Shown here piece after piece: positions 53,450-61,680 of a DNA stretch of 61,680 bases. The notes beneath the pieces were generated by a model. That model ran no database searches. It was not told the origin of the DNA and worked only from the letters and a program-made list of their open reading frames with translations. The stretch covers positions 1 to 61,680 of the forward strand of contig NZ_CAJNOB010000004.1 of NCBI RefSeq assembly GCF_905250085.1, read 5' to 3'. The stretch's first letter is position 1. Each line of letters begins with the position of its first letter. Source of the stretch: Candidatus Methylacidithermus pantelleriae (GTDB lineage Bacteria > Verrucomicrobiota > Verrucomicrobiia > Methylacidiphilales > Methylacidiphilaceae). Both the position numbers and the translations under genes were made by a program.

Positions 53450-54845
53450 CCAACCGCCAAGGTGTTTGCTACGAGGCGGCTTGGTGAATGTGGAAGGAGG
53501 GGCGTTTGGCTGTTCCCGCAGAGTAGTCGTTGACGGGTACGGTGATCGTGCACGCGGGGAGGGCAGAAGCCCGATGAGGCAGCTCTCTACGCGCGGGTGT
53601 GCAAGCGCCGATCAAAAAGCGGATTGAGACAGGCAGTTAGCTTGGCTTCTCCGACCTCGCTCTCAAAGTAAACCGTTGCGGATCGTCAAGGCCGTCAAGG
53701 GGTCAGCTCCGGGAGGAACGGCCGCCGTAAAGGGCTCATTGGGCAGCTCTGTGATCCGAAGGTTGGCGTCATCCCCCTCGAGTAGTGCGACCAGCTGATG
53801 CGTTTCGGTTTCGAGTGTCTGGAAGCGGTATGTATGGGCCGGGCAGAGTCGATCTAGCCTGTTGGTGGATCGAATTGAGAGGACCGACCGTATCGTGGGC
53901 GATCTCTATGAGGTCACGGTTTGCCTGTGTGGCAGGCTTTACCGGAAAGAGATCCGCGCAGAACCGCGCTACTAAGAAGGGGCGCGAAGCGATCGCATGA
54001 GCAAGGCCCCATTTTGGCATACGAGGCGCGTTTGAGGCTGACACCGGAACAGGTTTGCTATCTCGATGCCTATGCGGTGCTCTATGGACGGGGGAGCGGA
54101 GTTTTTTCTGCCCGATGTGGGCCGGTGTTTCGCTCAACGAGGGCACTAGATCCTTCCTGCCGCGGTTTGGCTTGACCGCCCGAAAGTTCCATGCCCTCCG
54201 GGCCGTGCTCGAAGGAAAGATCGCTTCGATGGGCGAACGGCAGCCCCGGCTGATTGCCGAAGCTACGGAGCGGGATCCGGAAAAGCGGAAAACTTCATCG
54301 TGCGTTATCGAAATGATGAATCGTGAAAAAACGGCACGATAGCGTCCTGTGGGCAACCGGTACAGTATCCCTGATGTCGTGTCCAAAGTGCAGCGAAGCA
54401 GGGCTGACCGCGCTTGTTGGCCAGTGGCTCGTCGAAATGGTCCAATCCATCGGCCATGTGCGCAATAGGACAGTTGAGCCTCGGGCAGAGATGCCTGACG
54501 GGGTGCATGTGTCGATCTGCGGCAAACCGTCTGCTGCCGCCCGTTGGATTGTGTGGCTTTCTAAGGGCGGTCGGCGAAGTTCTTCCGTTTCTATAGCTAG
54601 AAGAGGGGGACTGATCGCCGTCGTCAACTTGGGTCCAGGCACTACCAATCCCACATGTTCACGGCGCAGAGATGCATCGAGAAAGCTAATCGAAACCCGT
54701 ACAAATTCTTTTGCGTGTTTTGTGGCCATCGTAAACGCTCGGATGTCGACACCGCTTTCCTTCTTTTGGTGGGGAATCGGACTGCTTCAGCGACTTGTTT
54801 GTCCCTTAGCCCCGAAGTCTCGGGACCCGGCAACCGCCAGTAGAG
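53450..54845 (+). mobile_element. Second decayed IS607-type element (tnpA-tnpB)
   Basis: The tnpA part (about 53450-54000) keeps ASADQKAD, then, after frame changes, LRIVKAVKGS, NGRRKGLIGQLCDPKVGVI, LMRFGFECLEAV and CVAGFTGKRSAQNRA-type pieces. The tnpB part (about 54000-54845) keeps LRLTPEQVCYLDAYAVLYG, RSFLPRFGLTARKFHALRAV and LEGKIASMGERQPRLIAEAT, and a C-terminal CVFCGHRKRSDVDTA (zinc ribbon). The order matches IS607, and the tnpA segment at 53502-53522 matches 27914-27934 on the other strand. Stops and shifts make it inactive. Confidence 0.68.
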
Positions 54846-55102
54846 GGGGGACAAGCTTGCGGCTTTCAGATACCGGTTCATGACCCATTTATGGCAGAAA
54901 AAAACGGCCTTCCTCTTGGACGCCGGTGATAAGAAAGCCAGATTAGCTTGTTGCATGGTGATGATTCTTGGAGATTGTAGGAAAAGTTATTTTTTTTAAA
55001 AGAAGAGAGTTTTCTCGCAAGCTTGAGGGCCTTTTTTTCTAAAAGTGTAACAAAGGTCCCTAACCAAGAGTTCTTGGTAAACGGGTAGGAATCGTTGGTG
55101 GG

Positions 55103-55609
55103 ATGAGCATCCAACTGTGCTACTGGTACTTTGCTTACGGCGCCAACATGGACGCCCAGGGGTTAGCCCGGAGGGTCGGCTGCAACGTGCTCGAGGGGAA
55201 GCGAGCCTGTTTGGAGGGATATCGACTCGTTTTCAATCAGCGGGGAGGATATGCAAGTGTTGTTCCTCATCCCAGCGATAAAGTATGGGGGGTGCTTTAC
55301 CGGCTCACAGAAACCGAGCTTTCGAGGCTCGATCAATATGAAGGAGTACCCGAATGCTATGGGAGGCAGAAGGTTTGGGTAACCACCGAAAATGGGGAGA
55401 GAGTGCGCGCCTACGTGTATATCGGGAAAGAGAACCTCGAAAATGTTTGGCCCAAGCAGACATACCTGAGCGAGCTGCTTCGAGGTGCAAGGCAACACCA
55501 ACTGCCACAAGAGTATATCCAGTTTCTAGAGGGAGTCGCTGCGTTGAGAGAGCAGCAGGTGAAAGGAGGGAGCACTCGAACCGCTCCCAAAAAGGAGCAA
55601 ACCCCGTAA
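55103..55609 (+). CDS. Gamma-glutamylcyclotransferase-like protein
   Basis: The 168-residue protein has the GGCT/AIG2-like pattern: YFAYGANMDAQGLARRVG at the N-terminus (glycine-rich YGSN-type loop), then VVPHPSDKVWGVLYRLTE, and the catalytic-type Glu in LDQYEGVPECYGRQKVWV. Such proteins act on gamma-glutamyl or related amide-bearing compounds. The substrate is unknown. It follows IS607 debris, but its own frame is intact. The C-terminus is low-complexity. Confidence 0.85.
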   Translation: MSIQLCYWYFAYGANMDAQGLARRVGCNVLEGKRACLEGYRLVFNQRGGYASVVPHPSDKVWGVLYRLTETELSRLDQYEGVPECYGRQKVWVTTENGERVRAYVYIGKENLENVWPKQTYLSELLRGARQHQLPQEYIQFLEGVAALREQQVKGGSTRTAPKKEQTP

Positions 55610-56474
55610 ATCAGGAAAGAGTCGCTTGCCGACCTCCCCGCCCCTGGGATCTTTAAAAAGCTCGCTGTTCCAGCTTGTCGATTTTGCATTTTTCATTTGA
55701 AAAGCGCGTCAGGGGTGACTGAGTTGTAAGGGGCTACCTTTCGCTTAGATTGGCGTGTTTGGAATAGCCTCGGGTCCGCTTCTCCGAAGCCTGGGAGGAA
55801 CGGGCAAGAGAGGACCGGAAAGCAATTGGCTTGGTCGGGTTTGATCACAGAACATTGGGTATGGAAAGCTATGGTTTGAAGCTCGTGGAAGAAAAATGCG
55901 CTGCACCTTCGTCGAGCGGCGAACCTCCCTCCTTTCGTTGGATTGTCGCCGTGCTTATCGCTCTTTGGGATCCTATGAAGACAATGAAGCGTGAGTAGCA
56001 GGACGATGCGCACCGTGCCGACCTGGTACGGCACTGCCTAGGGTATTGCCCGAAGCGCTGCAACCCAGGGGTGAAGGAATCCATGACGCAACGGCTCCCG
56101 GAAACGGTTCCAGTGCATAGCTGGTGAGCACAGTTGGACGGTCAAGCCCGTTGGAGTGATATCCCGGCCATGTCCATGTGCTGGTACGCGCCAATCCTGA
56201 GGTTTTCGGCCATGAGATGGCGCGGTTCTTGAAGCGCGGTTGGGCCCCCCGGCACATGTAACGAAAGTCCCCCCTTGCGAGAACTGTCGAGCCTTTGCAT
56301 ACGATCCCACCTTTCTTCAACCACTGGTAAGGCCGTCGCCGAGGCGACCCAAACGTGATCGAAGGTCCAAGGGGACGACGGGAGTATCCTGCGTAGGGTT
56401 GTAGGGCCCAAACTCGCCAGTAGGGCCGAAAAAAGAAAAAAAGTTTTTCTCCTTTGCTGTGGCAACCGCGGAAT
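55610..56474. other. Stretch of about 0.9 kb without a recognised gene
   Basis: Several frames overlap on both strands but none has a family match. A minus-strand frame at about 56142-56465 has reasonable composition, but I cannot identify it. Confidence 0.3.
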
Positions 56475-58928
56475 TTATCCCTCGCTCCTTTGAAGAACAA
56501 CAAATCCGCAGGCAGGGAGAAGAAGGGTCATTTCACCCCCGGCGGAGGACAGGAGGGTCTTCCCATTGGCGACGTTGTGGCCCCCGTAGGCGGCGGCATC
56601 GCTATTAAAAATTTCCCGCCACGAACCCGAGGAGAGACGAGGGGAACTTACCCGGTAACCGTGCGTGTAGGGAGAGTTGGCAAGGGATCCCACCACCAAA
56701 AGTTCCGTGGATTCGATCCATCTGCGGAATGCCAGCACTCGATCCACGTTGTGCGTGTAAAAAACTTCAATTTGTCCCCGGCGTACAACTTCATGAGAGC
56801 GTCGCAGATGGATTAAGTCCCGGTAAAACGTAAATAGACCCGCGCCTTCACCTGATCTTTTTCCAATCAGATCTTCCCGGTGGGGCAATACTTGTCCATA
56901 AAGAAAAGGCTCTTTCGCGCCGACTTCCTCCCCAAAGAGGAAAAGGGGGATTCCGGCCGAAAGAATGGAGATACCTGCGACCCAACGAGCCCTTGCTTCA
57001 GCATACCACCGTGCCGTTGGGTTGGTGAGATACTCGGCTCCGCCGGCTGCGGTAACTAACGTGCGAGCGGTACCGGGATCATTGCCAGCCTCGTCATGGT
57101 TTTTGTGGTACACCACGGTTCGAGATGAGGTAGAGGAAAGGATCGAGCCAAACTGTTGAAGGTTTAAGGGTCCATCGCCCCCTTGACCTGCAACCCAAAG
57201 CAAGCGAGCTACCTCAGGACCGCGGGGTGCGTCACCCACCAAAGAGTGGTAAAACTCCGCGTACCACGCTGCGTCGAAACCCAACCCGGCCGGTCCCTCT
57301 CGATCCGTCACCGCCGCCCAGCCAGAATGATCTTCGGCAATCAACAAAAGGTTCGGCCGGACCGTCCGAAGGGTCCGAGTCAATTCCCGCAGAAAGCGAC
57401 AGCCGAACAAATTAGCCCGGGGGACCGGAGTGTTATGGGCTACATTGTCCCTATGGATTGCATTGGTTAAGTCGACGCGAAAGCCATCCACATGAAATTC
57501 TTCTACCAAAACTAGCGCGCTACTGAGGAACATGTGCCGAACCATCTCTTCGCAGTAGCGCGGAGCATATCCACTTGAGCCATTGTCGAGATAGCCGAGC
57601 CCCGGTTCGTACCAGTAGTAAAGATTATGTTCGTCTCGTTCAGAATCGTACTTCCATTCTGCGCGCTCGGCATCAGGAAGATAGTGGTTAAAGACGACGT
57701 CGAAAAGGACAACCATTCCGCGTCGGTGACAGGCCCGAACAAATTGCTTAAACTGGTCGCGCCCTTGGCTCCCGTATTCGAGCGCAAAGTAGTGACTGGT
57801 CGAGTAACCCCAGTTTTCTGGGCCGTCACCAAACTCGCACAAGGGAAGAAGTTCTACGGCGTTGACTCCAAGCTCGCTTAGATGATCTAAGAATTGAATC
57901 GCATCCTCAAAAGTGCCTGCACCCTCCCGGCCAAACCCCAAAGCTCCTAGATGGACTTCGTAAATGATCAGGTCTTCGATTCTTGAGGGAAGGGGGAATT
58001 CCGTAGAAAACTCCTCCATCCAAAAAGCTTCTTCGGGCACAAACGTCTCTTGGGGTTCCGGCCAGAGGCAAGTGGGATGGCTAGGATCGATGACTGACTC
58101 GGGATCCACCACGAGCGAAGCGCTCACACTTCCCTCAAGCGCTTCCACCGGCCCCTGGTATTTGCGCCCTCTGGGGTTGAGGTAGCCTTCTCCTATTTGG
58201 CTTCTGCTATAAAGATCCGTTCGATAAACGAGGCTCCCATCTTCTCGAAGAATGCGGAACAAATACGCCCTGGCTCGCCACCTTTCGTAGCTATCATCTC
58301 GATACGACCATACTCCTTTTGGATCTCGGGTCATTGGGATTGCCTCTTCTTCCATTCCCTCCCCTTGATCTCCAACATATCCCCCACATACTCGTTCCCA
58401 TACCGAAGGATGAGCAAAAAGGTTTTTTTCAGGGTTCGTCCAGTCCCATACCTTCGCTCGTACGAGCTCTACTCGCTGGGCAAAGGGCGCCCAAACGGAA
58501 AACTCGATCTTTCGCTGGTCGGACTCAGAGGAGGGGCGTCTTGCATTAGCTCCCAACCATCGAGCCAGACAAAAACGGTAAACTTCGCGGGTCGGCCTGC
58601 CTTCAAAAACCAAACACCGATAAAGGTGATTCCAATCGTCCCAGCTACTTGGTTCACCAGCTTCGAGGGTTACCAGAGGCCCCAGCGACCCAGCTGGTCC
58701 ATACCCCAAAACGCTCCAGTAAAGCTTTTGGCCAGCTCGTTGCTCATCCAGCTGTACCGTCGCTTCAAAATAAGGACAACCATCCTCCCCGAGACCCATT
58801 TCCATGGGAATAAAAGGGAGTGCAAGAAGGTCTTGCGGTCTCTCCCACGAGAGCACTAGCTGCACGGAATGAAAAAGAGGGGTTTTAAGGCCAACAGAGA
58901 ATTGAAAGGTGGCAGGGATCAAATCCAT
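56475..58928 (-). CDS. GH13 alpha-amylase-family enzyme, 1,4-alpha-glucan branching-enzyme-like
   Basis: The 817-residue protein belongs to glycoside hydrolase family 13. The four conserved regions are present: region I DVVFNHY, region II DGFRVDLTNAI (nucleophile Asp), region III LLIAEDHSG (acid/base Glu), and region IV YHKNHDEAGN. The N-terminal third holds an immunoglobulin-like carbohydrate-binding part (IEFSVWAPFAQRVELVR, as in GlgB and GlgX CBM48 domains), and IIYEVHLGALG introduces the barrel. The layout is that of branching enzyme or trehalohydrolase-type members. It would act on glycogen or a similar glucan, consistent with the phosphohexomutase at 2.6 kb. The frame is open from TTG 58964; ATG 58928 is chosen. 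Exact activity is not certain. Confidence 0.85.
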   Translation of the reverse strand: MDLIPATFQFSVGLKTPLFHSVQLVLSWERPQDLLALPFIPMEMGLGEDGCPYFEATVQLDEQRAGQKLYWSVLGYGPAGSLGPLVTLEAGEPSSWDDWNHLYRCLVFEGRPTREVYRFCLARWLGANARRPSSESDQRKIEFSVWAPFAQRVELVRAKVWDWTNPEKNLFAHPSVWERVCGGYVGDQGEGMEEEAIPMTRDPKGVWSYRDDSYERWRARAYLFRILREDGSLVYRTDLYSRSQIGEGYLNPRGRKYQGPVEALEGSVSASLVVDPESVIDPSHPTCLWPEPQETFVPEEAFWMEEFSTEFPLPSRIEDLIIYEVHLGALGFGREGAGTFEDAIQFLDHLSELGVNAVELLPLCEFGDGPENWGYSTSHYFALEYGSQGRDQFKQFVRACHRRGMVVLFDVVFNHYLPDAERAEWKYDSERDEHNLYYWYEPGLGYLDNGSSGYAPRYCEEMVRHMFLSSALVLVEEFHVDGFRVDLTNAIHRDNVAHNTPVPRANLFGCRFLRELTRTLRTVRPNLLLIAEDHSGWAAVTDREGPAGLGFDAAWYAEFYHSLVGDAPRGPEVARLLWVAGQGGDGPLNLQQFGSILSSTSSRTVVYHKNHDEAGNDPGTARTLVTAAGGAEYLTNPTARWYAEARARWVAGISILSAGIPLFLFGEEVGAKEPFLYGQVLPHREDLIGKRSGEGAGLFTFYRDLIHLRRSHEVVRRGQIEVFYTHNVDRVLAFRRWIESTELLVVGSLANSPYTHGYRVSSPRLSSGSWREIFNSDAAAYGGHNVANGKTLLSSAGGEMTLLLPACGFVVLQRSEG

Positions 58929-59854
58929 GCTATGGGAAGGCGAGTGTACAAAAAATGAGCCCAAGCGCTAGCGTGCTGTCATGTGAAGTTTCGATCATCT
59001 TCTTTTCAGAGAGTCTAGCTCTCGGTTGAGACGAAGGAAAAGGGCTTTTTTAGAAATCGTTGGGGCGGAGGCGGGGACTGTGGGTTTGAAAAGCCACCAA
59101 GGGATTTCGGCATTCCGTGATGTGTCTAGCGTTTTTTAAGTTTTTTGGTTTTTACGTATTGTTCCGTGTAGGCTCTATCGGCTTAGGTGCCGTCGCCAAA
59201 AGGTTCTTTAAAGAGCTGTCCCCGTCCATGCCCAAAGAGATCGAAGAGCAGCCCGGAAAAACGGTAAGCGGGGTTTTGGGAGAAAAAGACACGCTGCTGG
59301 CCATGAGGGGGGTGTATCAAGACTCTCCTTTGACTTCCTTGCCAGCATTTCTCCTGGTCTTGTCTTGGCACTGATCCTTGCCGAAAATGGGCTCGCAGCG
59401 ATCCCCGTGCCTTGATCGACTCAAGCAAAAACCGGCGTGCCAGGATCTCGGTGAAGTATATGCACCACTCGTTGCCACTGAACCCTTTTTTTAAGAGTTG
59501 GCCAAGGAACAAGATGGTTTTCTGTCTCCTAACCCTGTTTTGCCACCCACCGTGGCGGCACCATCTCGACCCTCGGTGGCCAATGGCTCTCAAGCTCGAG
59601 TGGTTCCTGAGAGGCTTGCTTTTGGCGGCTTGGGAGCTCCCGCCCGGCTCGTGGAACGGTGCGAAAGCACAAAGGACTGGGTAGCTTTCCGGATTTGCTG
59701 CGATCATTTCCGCCGTTTTTTCCTTGCACGCTTGCGCTCGGCTACCTGATCGACCCGCACGCTTGCTCACGCTGGTTTGGGCCCAAAAAAATGGTGAGCC
59801 CTCTTTGATTCTTTCGAGAAGACCTTCTCCACTGGTCTTCGCTGTGTCTCCATT
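58929..59854. other. Stretch without a recognised gene
   Basis: About 900 bases between the GH13 gene's start and the RND pump's stop. Both strands show frames up to about 195 codons, but none resembles a known family. It holds the GH13 gene's promoter region. Confidence 0.3.
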
Positions 59855-61680
59855 TTACGAGGTGTGTGATCCCCGCGCACGGTAAACCCAAGAAATAAGT
59901 ACAGGCTGTACCAAAAGGGTTAGCACCGTCGTCGAAATCATTCCTCCAACGATGACGAGAGCTAGAGGGCGCTGGGCTTGAGAACCCACGGCATGCGAAA
60001 GGGCTGCCGGCAAAAGCCCAAAAGAGGCCAGAAGAGCGGTCATAAGAACCGGCCGAAACCGCATACAGGAGCCATCCAAAATTGCTGTGAGAATGTCCTG
60101 GTCTCCTTGGGCCATAAGCTTCCGAATATAGGAGGTGAGAATAACCGCATCCTGGGTAGCAATCCCAAACAGCGAAAGAAATCCAATTCCGGCAGAGATC
60201 GAAAAGACTTCGCCTGCCAATTCGAGTGCAGCAATGCCGCCGATCACTGAAAAGGGAACGTTTGCCAAGACGATAGCTGCATCTTTTGCGCTACCAAAGG
60301 TGCTATAGAGAAGGAAAAAAATGGCCAGCAGGGTGAGGGGGATAATAACGGCTAGCTTCCGATGGGCTTCCCGCATCTGTTGAAACTCTCCGTGCCATTC
60401 GATGGAGTAGCCCTGCGGCAAAGACACTTCTCTTCCAACGCGTGTTTGAGCCTCTGCGATGGTTGTGCCGAGATCCCGGCCACGGACTCCGAACTTAATG
60501 GCAATGTACCGGCGACCAGACTCTCGGTAAATGAAAAAGGGCCCATTTTCCAGTCGAACCTCCGCAACCATCGACAGGGGAATTCGATGTCCGTCGGGTG
60601 TGTCTACCAGAAGATTCTGGATCTGCTCAACGGTGTTACGAAATCCTTCCGGAAAGCGAATGACCAGATCAAAGGTTCTCTCCCCTTCGATGATTTGGGT
60701 CACCGGTGTGCCCGCTAGTGCGTAAAGCACGACATTCTCTATGTCGGAAACATTTAAACCAAAGCGCGCACTTTTGATCCGGTCTACGGTTACATTCAGT
60801 ATTGGCTGGCCAAGCTCGCGCAACACCCCGAGATCCGTGATCCCGCGGACGCCTTGCAAAATGGCTTTAATTTGGCTAGCCAGTGAATCCAAACGTTCAA
60901 GTTCGGTTCCGAAAATTTTTATGGAGTTTTCTCCCTTGACCCCTGAAAGGGCTTCTGCGACATTGTCCTGGATATATTGCGAAAAGTTATAACTAATCCC
61001 TGGAATTGTTGCAAAATAATCTTCAAACCGTCGAATGATATCCTTCTTTCTTACACCTTTTGGCCATTCCTTTGGGTGCTTAAAGTAAACGCCATACTCC
61101 TGATTAAAGACTCCCGTTGGGTCGGTACCGTCGTCTGGCCGGCCGATCTGGACGGAAACAGCCCGGACCTCAGGCTGCTTATAGAGGAACATGCGTATCT
61201 TGTGAGCCACTTCTTTCGAGTAGGCTAGGTCGACGTTGCTCGGCAACGTGATCCGAATCCATAGGTTGTTTTCATCTAGGGTAGGAAGGAAGCTTGTCCC
61301 CAAAGTGAAGGCGGTAGCAACTGCGAAAAGGAAGAGAATCCAAGCTGTGAGCATGACGGCCTTGGGACGGGCGAGCAACCATGCAAGGCAGGGGCGATAA
61401 TAGCGCCTGATAAAAAAAGGGACGAACGGTGGTGTATGGGGCCGGAACCCCTCTCGAAAGACAAAGGAGGCAGCTGCAGGGACCAGAGTGAGGGAAAGGA
61501 CGATGGAACCCAAAAGCGCAAACGCCATTGTATCGGCCATTGGAAGAAAGATCTTGCCCTCTACACCTCCCCATAGCAGAAGCGGAGAGTAGGCCACCAT
61601 GCTGATGAGAGTCGAGAAAACCATCGCTCGCTGCACCTCCCCTACCGCAGTGGAAATGGTGTCGTAATCATACGAGCGTT
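59855..61680 (-). CDS. RND efflux pump, CusA/CzcA type (N-terminal part outside window)
   Basis: The gene runs off the right edge; the frame is open to 61680. The visible 3' part encodes the C-terminal half of a heavy-metal-type RND permease. It shows LPMADTMAFALLGSIVLSL, NVDLAYSKEVAHKIR, the porter region with RIKSARFGLNVSDIENVVL, SIEWHGEFQQMREAHRKL, ANVPFSVIGGIAALELAG, ISAGIGFLSLFGIATQDAVI and a C-terminal SHAVGSQAQRPLALVIVGGM. These blocks are the CusA/CzcA/SilA pattern. The pump spans the inner membrane and would use the proton gradient, with a membrane fusion protein and outer-membrane channel not seen here. Typical substrates are Cu, Ag, Zn, Co or Cd. Confidence 0.9.
   Translation of the reverse strand, partial: RSYDYDTISTAVGEVQRAMVFSTLISMVAYSPLLLWGGVEGKIFLPMADTMAFALLGSIVLSLTLVPAAASFVFREGFRPHTPPFVPFFIRRYYRPCLAWLLARPKAVMLTAWILFLFAVATAFTLGTSFLPTLDENNLWIRITLPSNVDLAYSKEVAHKIRMFLYKQPEVRAVSVQIGRPDDGTDPTGVFNQEYGVYFKHPKEWPKGVRKKDIIRRFEDYFATIPGISYNFSQYIQDNVAEALSGVKGENSIKIFGTELERLDSLASQIKAILQGVRGITDLGVLRELGQPILNVTVDRIKSARFGLNVSDIENVVLYALAGTPVTQIIEGERTFDLVIRFPEGFRNTVEQIQNLLVDTPDGHRIPLSMVAEVRLENGPFFIYRESGRRYIAIKFGVRGRDLGTTIAEAQTRVGREVSLPQGYSIEWHGEFQQMREAHRKLAVIIPLTLLAIFFLLYSTFGSAKDAAIVLANVPFSVIGGIAALELAGEVFSISAGIGFLSLFGIATQDAVILTSYIRKLMAQGDQDILTAILDGSCMRFRPVLMTALLASFGLLPAALSHAVGSQAQRPLALVIVGGMISTTVLTLLVQPVLISWVYRARGSHTS

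Noticed and set aside
53769-54386. A 205-codon minus-strand frame in the second IS607 relic
   Set aside because: The plus strand carries recognisable TnpA and TnpB blocks here; the minus frame is a shadow.
59183-59770. A 195-codon minus-strand frame between the RND and GH13 genes
   Set aside because: It is rich in Arg/Gln/Ser, with no family or motif I recognise, no clear ribosome site and no conserved neighbour.
1-61680. CRISPR arrays, rRNA genes and common riboswitches
   Set aside because: I looked for regularly spaced repeats, rRNA sequence and typical riboswitch cores and saw none.

Overview
This window comes from a Gram-negative bacterium with about 50-55% GC by eye. An outer membrane is implied by an LptF/LptG-type permease, an OmpA/MotB-like protein, a DUF374 acyltransferase and an RND efflux pump. 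The mix of families (DUF5069, alpha-E plus circularly permuted ATP-grasp, an XRE-MBL fusion, many IS607/TnpB-like relics) looks most like Verrucomicrobiota, possibly the Methylacidiphilum/Methylacidimicrobium side. That placement is inference from gene content; no rRNA or methane-oxidation gene is present to prove it.

Layout. 0.1-0.9 kb: a broken IS5-family transposase. 0.9-7.8 kb: housekeeping genes (Na+/solute symporter, phosphohexomutase, rpsO-pnp, peroxiredoxin). 8.1-8.8 kb: an IS4-type transposase relic, then a silent stretch. 9.8-14.2 kb: a 1468-residue SF1 helicase/nuclease-like protein whose catalytic motifs are mostly eroded. 14.6-17.1 kb: an alpha-E/ATP-grasp pair. 17.9-20.5 kb: a queD-lysS-acyltransferase run. 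20.6-23.8 kb: an ECF sigma cluster with a membrane protein, a trypsin/PDZ protein lacking its catalytic triad, and an OmpA/MotB-like protein. 23.9-25.8 kb: rpsU, alcohol dehydrogenase and a host-attachment-family protein. 26-28 kb: a decayed IS607 element. 28.3-29.7 kb: a second ECF sigma operon. 29.7-32.4 kb: DUF72, HAD hydrolase, fabI. 32.6-35.7 kb: a glycosyltransferase-PHP fusion and birA. 35.7-39.2 kb: oppABC without ATPases. 39.3-42.8 kb: the gap-pgk-tpiA-secG operon. 43.0-44.5 kb: an XRE-MBL fusion and a DUF5069 protein with clear promoter and terminator. 45-46 kb: a TnpB relic. 46.2-50.7 kb: a beta-hydroxyacid dehydrogenase, an LptF/G permease, and rpsA with an unusual leader. 50.9-55.1 kb: tRNA-Arg followed by secreted unknowns and a second IS607 relic. 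55.1-61.7 kb: a GGCT-like protein, a GH13 branching-type enzyme, and a CusA/CzcA pump that runs off the right edge.

The sound genes split into central metabolism and translation (gap, pgk, tpiA, phosphohexomutase, GH13 enzyme, fabI, birA, rpsO, rpsU, rpsA, pnp, lysS) and envelope biology (two ECF systems, LptF/G, SecG, Opp, the GT-PHP fusion, RND pump). All transposases seen are broken. The most unusual items are the sigma/pseudo-protease cluster, the helicase/nuclease with failed catalytic motifs, the glycosyltransferase-PHP fusion, and the XRE-MBL protein next to paired CCGGTAAC sites.
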